Source of the DNA: CAZYTO01 sp964650405
Lineage (GTDB): Bacteria > Acidobacteriota > Thermoanaerobaculia > Gp7-AA8
DNA length: 11,842 nucleotides
NCBI GenBank assembly: GCA_964650405.1
Contig: CAZYTO010000177.1
Coordinates: forward strand, 1 to 11,842
Direction of reading: 5' to 3'
Made by a program: the position numbers and the translations under genes. Shown here in pieces: positions 6,701 to 11,842 of the stretch. The first letter of the stretch is position 1, and each line of letters begins with the position of its first letter. Below the pieces are notes generated by a model, which ran no database searches, was not told the DNA's origin, and saw nothing but the letters and a program-made list of their open reading frames with translations.

Positions 6701-7306
6701 ACGCTCTCGGTCGACACGTTGAAGTGGCAGGGGCTGCTGCCATCGAAACTGAGCGATAACAAGTGGAAGGTCATCGAACAGCAATATGCCGGGATCATCC
6801 CCGGCCTGAAGAGCTATGCGGACGAGTGTTTCTACCTCGAAAAGCGGAGGGACCTCTTCCGGGTCACGCGAAACCAGCGGGCCAGGCTGCATAAGCAACT
6901 GGCGAAGGTCTTCAAGGTCGTCCCCGAATTCGCCGAGGAGCTCGGACTCGATCGCGCAGAGAAGTTCGAGGTTCACGAGCTGCGCCGGGCCATTCGGGTC
7001 AGCCCGGACGGCAGCCGTCACATCCCGCAGATCATCGTCGCCCTCACCCAGTCGATCGACGTTCCGTACGACCGGGCCAGCGGCACACCGGCCCACGTCT
7101 TCCGCGGAGGCTCGACGCTCGTAGTCGACCTGTCGGTGCCGCAGGTGAAGTACCGCATCACCAAACGCATCGGCAACGGCGTGCGCCGCGACCAGACCGC
7201 CGCCTTCGTCCGCCAGGCCGCCGCGGATCCGTTGCGCGCGTTGTTCTTCGCACCGGACAGGAAGGAGCCGTTTGCCGCGTTGCATGCGCTGGCGGAGACG
7301 AGGTGA
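3737..7306 (+). CDS. Two-protease fusion: subtilisin-like S8 serine protease plus gluzincin zinc metalloprotease
   Basis: This is a single 1189-residue frame. Residues ~10-100 (RLLVKLRPSNALRAAAS to VIFAEPDLVHTVF) resemble an I9-type subtilisin propeptide. Residues ~150-440 form an S8 domain with its catalytic triad: Asp165 in HIDTG, His212 in DHGTGT, Ser385 in GTSAATP. The oxyanion Asn305 is in AAAGNHTG. After a linker, ~620-960 form a thermolysin-like metalloprotease. It has HETTH at 753-757 (zinc ligands His753 and His757, catalytic Glu754), then HEGFAD with the third ligand Glu780, 23 residues on, and Asp784. PHERGAV with His861 sits where M4-type enzymes carry their second catalytic His. 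The remaining ~230 residues (VALTQSIDV, FRGGSTLVVDLS) are a beta-rich tail of unknown role. Both active sites look intact. There is no signal peptide or membrane segment, which is unusual for subtilisins. The gene follows the OmpA-domain pair by 83 bases. Confidence 0.9.
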   Translation: MPNSQDAPEANRLLVKLRPSNALRAAASRVNLEPLYDDTPQPSATFGIDAEPRWFLAAMPDGGGTPWDVAHARVADQLGVAESDVIFAEPDLVHTVFQDTNGVPAGQPFAAAEDCTANPQDGANGKAIGPAGVFAWHLRPDFSQLGDARDAVVFKEPRTRIAHIDTGYFAAQVTLPKNIRHDLERSFVDGDRNPGSAQNPGNHPLLLDNHDHGTGTLSILAGGKVPAFGDAVLGGAPDAEILPLRVADSVVLLRTSALARALVYATQNGCDVVSLSMGGLPTDAWAEAVDTAYEAGLCICAAAGNHTGIVPPKVLVYPARYPRALAVCGVMADGKPYANLTGGVLEGSFGPDSVMKDAIAAFTPNIPWARFGCQDAVRLNGEGTSAATPQVAAAVALWLEKYKDLLPRNYQRVEAVRNALFSAARKQDPGHFGNGILQARAALDVKPVLNLQRSAKSDNSFAFLRLVSGLGITDTPPRERMFNLELAQRWLVNPDLQQIVPDPEAATELAPDQMKRVMDAIIGDTGASLALRKHVAERYPVVTGAPAVRTEASKDVIAEVMPACDARTVVASPPPYRRVRTYALDPSLSTRLETAEINEVALKVRWEPLKKGPAGEYLRIEDVDAAGTKYEGVNLDDPALLAQDGWAPSEGNPQFHQQMVYAVAMKTIEYFEKALGRPVLWRPRPNPANPFDDRKFIRQLPIRPHALRQANAFYSPQEVALLFGYFEASADDPGDHMPGSRVYSCLSHDIVAHETTHAILDGMHRRFNEPTNLDVLALHEGFADIVALMQHFTIPEVLKHEIARTRGDIEAESLLGRLALQFGYAMGGRAALRDAIGHFENGVWKRFQPDPADLQTRVAPHERGAVLVGAVFDAFIAIYKERVADLLRISTGGTGVLPGGSIHPDLVSRLAEEAARSATHVLNMCIRALDYLPPVDVTFFEYLRALITADADVVSDDRHNYRVAFVEAFRRRGIYPLNLDAAAPDTPRTLSVDTLKWQGLLPSKLSDNKWKVIEQQYAGIIPGLKSYADECFYLEKRRDLFRVTRNQRARLHKQLAKVFKVVPEFAEELGLDRAEKFEVHELRRAIRVSPDGSRHIPQIIVALTQSIDVPYDRASGTPAHVFRGGSTLVVDLSVPQVKYRITKRIGNGVRRDQTAAFVRQAAADPLRALFFAPDRKEPFAALHALAETR

Positions 7307-7404
7307 TCTCTGAGCCTCGAACAGTTACACCAACGAGTAAGTCAGTGCGTATAGCTCGAACCTCTCCCGCTCGCCGCTCGCCACCTCCCGCCCGCCCGCG
7401 AAGC

Positions 7405-7418
7405 CGCGACGAGTCGCG
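7405..7418. other. Short GC-rich hairpin in the convergent 3' region
   Basis: CGCGAC at 7405-7410 and GTCGCG at 7413-7418 form a small inverted repeat. It lies between the ends of the two converging large genes (7307-7427), next to a C-rich tract that carries two tandem copies of CGCTCGC at 7368-7381. There is no T-run on either side, so it does not meet the usual picture of an intrinsic terminator. Nothing else is recognisable in this gap. Confidence 0.25.
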
Positions 7419-7427
7419 CGCCGCGCT

Positions 7428-8830
7428 CTACTGCGACGGCACGTACGTCGGGTCTCCCGACGTGTTGTCGATGAGGCAGCCGTAGCCGGCCACGCGGCCG
7501 GTGGAGGAGACGACGCGGAAGGCGAGGCGGGCGTTGTAGACGTTCGGCAGGCCGAGTTGGGTGAGGATCGAGCCGTACTGCACGTACTGGTTCGGCCCGA
7601 GCGACAGGGTCACCACAGGCTGGACCTTGCTGTCGGGAATGAAGGCCGTCACCTCGACCTGGGCCGGCTGGCCGGACAGCTCCACCAGTCCGAGGTTCGT
7701 GCGGTAGTGGTCGGACTGCTCGGCCTGCAGGATCTGCTGGGCGCGCTCGCCCGGCCCGGTGCCGCTCGTCTCGGTGAGAGCGGGGATGAACTGGCCGTAC
7801 GTGCCGGCACTCGTGTCGAAGTAGGTGCGGGCGGTGACGGCGAGGGTCGAGAGGGCCGGCGTGGAGACGGTGATGGAGCCCGAGGCGCTGTCGGTGCCGA
7901 AGGTGGCGCGGAGGATGTCGTCGAGCTTGCGCGTCTCGCCGGGCGAGAGGGAGAGAGGGACGCTCTGCAGCGGCGTCGAGGAGCCCTGGGGCGTGAAGGT
8001 CACCGTGGCGTCCTGCGCGGAGGCAGCGCCGTTGAAGATGCGCACGTCGGAGCGCCAGTGATTGCCGCCGCCGGCGTCGAGCGAAGCCACGCCCGGCACG
8101 ACGTACTTCTTCGCCCCGCCGCCGTTGACCGCCACGGCGTCGACCAGCATCGGATCGCTCGTCTGCTGATCGAGCACCGAGGCGTAGGCTGTCACCAGGC
8201 CGGTCGTGGAGGTCACGTTCAACTGCATCCGCGTGGCGGCGGCGAGCGCATTGGTCGATGTGACAATGCCGTTGAGCTGCTGGTGCTCGCCCGCCAGGAG
8301 GTCCACCGGCACCGATCCGATGCGTGTGCCGAGGGCGTTGAAGAAATCGAGGACGACGTGGGCGGGCTGGGCGGAAGCCTCGACGAGGCCCACGTTCGTG
8401 CGGAACGCGCCGGCCTGTGAGACCTGCGGGACGAGCAGGGCGTTGTTGGAGCCGGCGAAGCGCGAGAGCGGCAGGGCCGGGATGAACTGCCCGGAGGTGC
8501 CGTTCGGCGTCACGGTGAAGGTGCGGCTCGACGCGAAGGTCGTCACGCTTACAGGACCGCTGCCGGACGGCGTGGTGTCGGACGTGGCCGTGACCGGCTT
8601 GATCTCCAGCGCGCCGGCCGTCGACGTCCCTGCCGCGCCGAAGAACGACTGCAACAGGTCGTTGAGGGCGATGGTCGCACCCGACTCCACCTGCAGGAAC
8701 GTCTGTTGCGCGGAGAGCGTGGCGTCGGTGCCCGAAGGGGTGAAGGTGAGCTGGTAGCGCTGCGGCCGCGGTCCGGTATTGGCCAGGCGGACGTCGGAGT
8801 GGAACGTGGCCGCGCCGTCGACGTGGGCCA
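7428..8830 (-). repeat. Duplicated A-B module in the C-terminal third of the large secreted protein
   Basis: Two copies of a two-part unit lie back to back, with approximate boundaries. Part A (first copy ~8830-8435, second ~8100-7720) has SDVR, FTPxG, an acidic LxDxL segment followed by FG, and QFIPAL. Part B (~8430-8110 and ~7715-7440) has RTNxGLVExSxQPA followed by a V-T/S-S-T-G-L/R-V-x-x-Y strand and a D-x-x-SDPM or SGDPT end. The copies have diverged well beyond recent duplication. The fold and role are unknown to me. Confidence 0.65.
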
Positions 8831-11243
8831 CGGCCGGCAGGATCACGGCGCTGGAGGCGGCGGAGCTCTTGCCGCCCGGCGTCGAGGGGGTGACGAGCGT
8901 GACCGAGACCGGCGTCGAGCTGGTGGTGCCGCTGGCGGACAGCTTGCCGGAGGAGGCGGGCGTGTCGATGCGGACGTTGGCGACGCTGTCGCCGGCATTG
9001 AGCGACGACAGGTCGGCCGTCAGGGTCAGGGTGATGCCTTCGGGCGGCAGCGTGCCGCTCGACGGCGTGATGGTGAGCCAGGTCTGGTCGCTGGTGGCGG
9101 TGAAGGCAACGGCGGCGCCGCGCCCGGGGACGAAGAGCGTCTGCACGAACGGCGCGCCGTTGCCGAACGGGACGACGGTGGAGGATGGCGCGACTAGGAC
9201 GGAGGCGTCCGCGGACAGCGGCCCGGTGCCGCCGCCGCAGTTGTTGACGGCGCGGACACGGTAATGGAAGCGCGTGGCCGCCGCGACGTTGTGACTCAGC
9301 GAGAGCGTGACGTCGGTCGAGCTCAGAATCGTCGGCGTAGCGGCCGTGGCGTCGGTCGACTCGAGGATCTCGTAGCGGGCCACGTTGGGCTGCGCGTTCC
9401 AGTGGAGGTTGTAGGGTACTCCGGTGGCTATGCTGGCCGGCGCGGAGATCGAAGGTGCGGCGGGGGAGGCGCAGCTCGACGAGGCGTTCGACCGGAAGGA
9501 GGAGGACGCGGAGCGGCGCGAGCCGCACGTGCCGAAGTTCGCTTCGACGAACCAGCGGATGCGCCCGCGCGGCACGGTGGCCTGCGATCGCAGGCCGGTG
9601 GTCGCAGCCAGAACGCTGGCCGGACCGTCGTCGACGGCCACCCACAGCTTGTAGTCCTGTGCGCCGGCTACGTTGGTCCAGAAGAAGTCGACGGTCGTCG
9701 GCACCTGCTCCGCCGCGTCGGCCGGCGCGAGGAGCAGCGGGGCCGAGAGCGTTCCGCAGGCAGCGGCCCGCGTCACGTCGAAGGTGGAGGTTGCCGATGG
9801 GAGACTGTTGCAGCCGTCGCGCAGGGCCACGACATACCAGGTGATGTGTCCGGGGGCGAGGTCCGTGTTGAGCGACGTGCCGGTGGTCTCGGCAATCCGC
9901 GCCGGCGCGGCGTTCCCCAGCGACGCCCACACTTCGTAGCGTGTGGCATTCGGGACAGCGGTCCAGGTTAGCTGCAACGGCGCGGAGGTGACGTTCGCGC
10001 CGTTGGCCGGGGTCTGGAGCTGGGGCGGGTTCGCAGCGCAGTTTGCCGCCTGCGGGACGGTGAAGCGCGTGGTGGCCGAGCGCGTCGACGGGCAATCGCT
10101 GCCGATGGCCTCGACGTACCAGTCGTACGCGCCGGCGGGACGGTGGGCGGTGAAGGTCGTGTCGGACGTCTCCTCGATGGAGGTGAACGCGCCGCCGGCC
10201 GGTGCGAGCCACAGCCGATAGAGCCCGGCGCCGCTGACCGCGCTCCAGCGGAACACGATCGGTGCGCCCGCGGTCGTAGTGCCGGTGGGCGAGAGCGCGG
10301 TTGGGACGGCCGTGCCGCAGGACGCCGTAGTGAATGTGCGATGAGCCGAAGACGTCGTGCAGGTGCCGTTCAGCGCGTCGACGTACCACTCGACGTGCGC
10401 GCCGGGCGGGAAGGAGGCATTGAGCGACGTGCTGGTCGTCGTGCCGGCGAGCGCGAACGGCTGCCCGCCGTCGGTGCGTGCCCAGACGTTGTAGCCGGCC
10501 GCGCCGGCGGACGCGCCCCAGGTGAGCGTCGTGATGGCCGGCAGGCCGGTGGCGCCGTCCTGCGGTTGCGAGAGGGCGGGAGCGGGCGGCGGATCGCAGA
10601 CGCGCACCTTGAACGTAGCGCAGTGGCTGAACACGGGTGACGGGCACGTGGAGCCGCGGGAAGCGCGCACGCGCCACGCATACGTCGCGCCGCGCACGAG
10701 CGTTCCGGTGACGAAGGAAGTCGAGGCGGTCGGCAGCGGCGCGGGGTTCAGCGGCGTGGTGGTCGCGCAGCTCGAGCCCTGCTCGAGGTAGACGTCCCAC
10801 GTGTCGGCCGAGCCGCCCGACCACGACAACGTCACGACGGCGGACGTGTCGCTGCCGCCGTCCGGCGTCAGGGTCGCCGGTGCGACGGGCGTGCTGCAGC
10901 CGACGATGTCGAACGTGAAATGCGCGGAGGACGTGCCGGCGGAGCAGCCGGCGGTGTAGTTGCGCACGAACCACTCGTAATGGGCCGGCGTCAGCGTGAG
11001 ACTGCAATTGGGCGACGGAGAGTTGAGACAGGGCACAGTCGCCGTAGCGCCGTTCTGCGACAGGAACATGTCGTAGCCGGTGACATTCGATCCGGCGGGA
11101 TTCCAGGCGAAGTTGATGTGGGTCTCGCTCGTCACGAGGCCGTTGGCGGGCAGGACGGGCGTCGTGGCCGGCGGGCACTGGGCCAGAACGGCGGCGGACG
11201 TGCCGAGGGAGACGAGAATCGCGGCGAGCACCTTACGCATCAT
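7428..11243 (-). CDS. Large secreted multidomain repeat protein (seven FN3-like repeats, BACON-like domain, duplicated C-terminal module)
   Basis: This is a 1271-residue protein. Residues 1-22 (MMRKVLAAILVSLGTSAAVLAQ) are a Sec signal peptide. Seven beta-sandwich repeats of 93-100 residues start at Cys23, 116, 216, 309, 402, 496 and 591. Most share a P-x-L-x-x-P start, a Tyr/Trp strand such as YEVWAS and a WYVxA strand, and then a second Cys. They resemble fibronectin type III domains. Residues ~687-800 contain SDQTWLTITPSSGTL, a BACON-like signature seen in surface and carbohydrate-binding proteins. Residues ~805-1271 hold an A-B-A-B duplication. No catalytic motif, LPXTG, PEP-CTERM or type IX sorting tail is visible, and the protein simply ends in NTSGDPTYVPSQ. 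An extracellular adhesion or glycan-binding role is an inference. ATG at 11243 (or 11240) is chosen because AAGGG lies 5 (8) bases upstream and the signal peptide starts there. The frame is open to 11339, but those 32 codons lack a leader-like sequence. Confidence 0.9.
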   Translation of the reverse strand: MMRKVLAAILVSLGTSAAVLAQCPPATTPVLPANGLVTSETHINFAWNPAGSNVTGYDMFLSQNGATATVPCLNSPSPNCSLTLTPAHYEWFVRNYTAGCSAGTSSAHFTFDIVGCSTPVAPATLTPDGGSDTSAVVTLSWSGGSADTWDVYLEQGSSCATTTPLNPAPLPTASTSFVTGTLVRGATYAWRVRASRGSTCPSPVFSHCATFKVRVCDPPPAPALSQPQDGATGLPAITTLTWGASAGAAGYNVWARTDGGQPFALAGTTTSTSLNASFPPGAHVEWYVDALNGTCTTSSAHRTFTTASCGTAVPTALSPTGTTTAGAPIVFRWSAVSGAGLYRLWLAPAGGAFTSIEETSDTTFTAHRPAGAYDWYVEAIGSDCPSTRSATTRFTVPQAANCAANPPQLQTPANGANVTSAPLQLTWTAVPNATRYEVWASLGNAAPARIAETTGTSLNTDLAPGHITWYVVALRDGCNSLPSATSTFDVTRAAACGTLSAPLLLAPADAAEQVPTTVDFFWTNVAGAQDYKLWVAVDDGPASVLAATTGLRSQATVPRGRIRWFVEANFGTCGSRRSASSSFRSNASSSCASPAAPSISAPASIATGVPYNLHWNAQPNVARYEILESTDATAATPTILSSTDVTLSLSHNVAAATRFHYRVRAVNNCGGGTGPLSADASVLVAPSSTVVPFGNGAPFVQTLFVPGRGAAVAFTATSDQTWLTITPSSGTLPPEGITLTLTADLSSLNAGDSVANVRIDTPASSGKLSASGTTSSTPVSVTLVTPSTPGGKSSAASSAVILPAVAHVDGAATFHSDVRLANTGPRPQRYQLTFTPSGTDATLSAQQTFLQVESGATIALNDLLQSFFGAAGTSTAGALEIKPVTATSDTTPSGSGPVSVTTFASSRTFTVTPNGTSGQFIPALPLSRFAGSNNALLVPQVSQAGAFRTNVGLVEASAQPAHVVLDFFNALGTRIGSVPVDLLAGEHQQLNGIVTSTNALAAATRMQLNVTSTTGLVTAYASVLDQQTSDPMLVDAVAVNGGGAKKYVVPGVASLDAGGGNHWRSDVRIFNGAASAQDATVTFTPQGSSTPLQSVPLSLSPGETRKLDDILRATFGTDSASGSITVSTPALSTLAVTARTYFDTSAGTYGQFIPALTETSGTGPGERAQQILQAEQSDHYRTNLGLVELSGQPAQVEVTAFIPDSKVQPVVTLSLGPNQYVQYGSILTQLGLPNVYNARLAFRVVSSTGRVAGYGCLIDNTSGDPTYVPSQ
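9186..11177 (-). repeat. Array of seven cysteine-bracketed FN3-like repeats
   Basis: Repeats of 93-100 codons begin at Cys codons near 11177, 10898, 10598, 10319, 10040, 9758 and 9473. Most carry a second Cys near the end, in contexts such as GTCTTSSA, SDCPSTRSA, DGCNSLPSA, GTCGSRRSA. This suggests one disulfide per repeat in an oxidising, extracytoplasmic location. The second repeat has additional cysteines. DNA identity between repeats is low, so the array is old. Confidence 0.75.
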
Positions 11244-11248
11244 GACCA

Positions 11249-11253
11249 CCCTT
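11249..11253 (-). promoter_or_regulatory. Ribosome-binding site of the large secreted protein gene
   Basis: AAGGG on the minus strand lies 5 bases before the ATG at 11243 and 8 before the ATG at 11240. It supports a start at one of these two adjacent codons over the upstream in-frame start at 11339. Confidence 0.6.
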
Positions 11254-11345
11254 CGCCGAGCGTCGTCCCGAGTGGCGCGGAGGTGCGAAGTAGGCGAAGA
11301 AACGGGTGCCCAACTCGCTCGAACCGCTCGCGATGACACAGTTAT
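11254..11345 (-). repeat. Possible degenerate copy of an intergenic REP-like element
   Basis: Between the aminotransferase stop and the start of the large gene, the minus strand reads TGTCATCGCGAGCG (about 11337-11324). A second CGAGCG follows, then GGGCACCC and a TTCTTCGCC-type stretch. Many bacterial genomes carry dispersed intergenic elements that begin with a TGTCAT-x-x-x-GAGCG-like core followed by GCGAAG-like runs, and this looks like a derived copy. CGCTCG occurs twice on the plus strand, at 11316-11321 and 11325-11330. Only one copy is present in the window, so the dispersed nature is not shown. Confidence 0.35.
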
Positions 11346-11366
11346 TGGATAGGAGCCCGGTTCAGT

Positions 11367-11842
11367 TTACGCGCGCAGGGTGCCCCGTGCCAAACCGGCC
11401 ACCGTGTCCCAGGCCGCGCCGGGGAAGCGCTGCGTCTCCGCCAGCACGTCCTTCATGGCGGCCAGGAACCAGTCGCAGTCTTCTTTTTCGATGGTGATCG
11501 GCGGGAGGAACTTGATGACTTCCGTGTGGTAGCCGGCCACCTGGGTCAGGACGCGGTGGCGCTGCATGAGGGGGATGACGATCATCTGCCCGAAGACGCC
11601 GAAGTTGAGGCCGTGCAGCATGTCCCAGGCCATCTTCAGCTTCAGCGAGTCCTTGGGCCGCGCGAAGTCGATGCCGAACATGAGGCCCTTGCCGCGCACG
11701 CCGGCGACGAATGGGCAGGTGGAGCCGATCATGGCCAGCCCCTGGCGGAGGTACTCGCCCTGCGCCGCGGCGTTCTCCACGAGGTGATCTTCCTCGATGA
11801 CCTTCCACGTTGCCCGCGCCCGGCCCCTGGCCATACAGCTGT
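11367..11842 (-). CDS. Class III PLP-dependent aminotransferase, C-terminal fragment
   Basis: About 158 codons of the C-terminal part remain, cut by the right window edge. The ATG at 11834 is internal, not the true start. EEDHLVENAAAQGEYL is followed by VRGKGLMFGIDF (the conserved glycine-rich small-domain strand). A long helix AWDMLHGLNFG and then LTQVAGYHTEVIKFLPP and DWFLAAMKDVL follow. This order is that of the C-terminal domain of class III aminotransferases (acetylornithine, ornithine, 4-aminobutyrate, putrescine type), which move amino groups to 2-oxo acids. KFLPP replaces the common R-x-x-PP, as in some subgroups, so the substrate cannot be named. The PLP-binding lysine lies in the missing part. 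The first ~15 codons (SCMARGRARATWKVIEE) look distorted compared with the family's usual AMAAGLATLKVIEE-like sequence, consistent with error at the contig end. The stop is TAA at 11369-11367. Confidence 0.85.
   Translation of the reverse strand, partial: SCMARGRARATWKVIEEDHLVENAAAQGEYLRQGLAMIGSTCPFVAGVRGKGLMFGIDFARPKDSLKLKMAWDMLHGLNFGVFGQMIVIPLMQRHRVLTQVAGYHTEVIKFLPPITIEKEDCDWFLAAMKDVLAETQRFPGAAWDTVAGLARGTLRA

Noticed and set aside
3746..7285. A 1179-codon open frame on the minus strand opposite the dual protease
   Set aside because: It mirrors a strongly GC3-biased gene. Its composition (His, Arg, Gly, Asp, Val rich) and lack of any recognisable motif are those of an antisense shadow, whereas the plus strand carries two complete catalytic sites.
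7316..7361. Two direct copies of CTCGAAC in the convergent gap
   Set aside because: A 7-base direct repeat 39 bases apart is expected by chance and has no accompanying structure.
7557..9971. Plus-strand frames opposite the large secreted protein
   Set aside because: Gly/Arg-rich shadows of the repeat-encoding DNA, with no motif or ribosome-binding site.
7342..11178. A 1278-codon alternative minus-strand frame overlapping the large secreted protein
   Set aside because: It is Arg- and His-rich, without a signal peptide or domains. The neighbouring frame has a signal peptide, ordered repeats and a BACON-like domain.

Overview
This is a high-GC bacterial window with strongly GC-biased third codon positions. 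It is probably a whole metagenomic contig from a Gram-negative soil or sediment bacterium. An Acidobacteriota member, possibly Thermoanaerobaculia-like, is my best guess. It rests on the style of the large secreted repeat protein and the OmpA-domain protein, not on any marker gene. Both ends read as genes cut by the contig edge, and in both the last 30-50 bases stop matching their families, which suggests poor consensus at the ends.

Layout. 1-155 (-): N-terminus of an error-prone DnaE2-type DNA polymerase III alpha subunit, running off the left edge. 321-605 (+): small multi-spanning membrane protein. 690-1055 (+): small helical hypothetical protein, convergent with 1101-1463 (-), a VOC/glyoxalase-fold protein. 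1581-1769 (+): orphan antitoxin-like small protein. 1849-3027 and 3024-3653 (+): a two-gene unit with an ATGA overlap, encoding a secreted OmpA-domain cell-wall-binding protein and a secreted protein of unknown function. 3737-7306 (+): an 1189-residue protein joining a subtilisin-like serine protease to a thermolysin-like zinc metalloprotease (gluzincin), with no visible signal peptide. 7428-11243 (-): a 1271-residue secreted protein with seven FN3-like repeats bracketed by cysteines, a BACON-like domain and a duplicated two-part C-terminal module. 11367-11842 (-): C-terminal part of a class III PLP-dependent aminotransferase, cut by the right edge.

How the parts fit. Most genes are unrelated single-gene units. 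The exceptions are the translationally coupled OmpA-domain pair and, possibly, the dual protease 83 bases downstream of it on the same strand. All three concern the envelope or proteolysis, so a shared job is possible but not shown. The two largest genes converge at 7307-7427. No rRNA, tRNA, CRISPR array, insertion sequence or phage gene is visible. The most unusual item is the leaderless two-protease fusion. The next are the architecture of the large secreted protein and the repeat-like DNA in its 5' leader.
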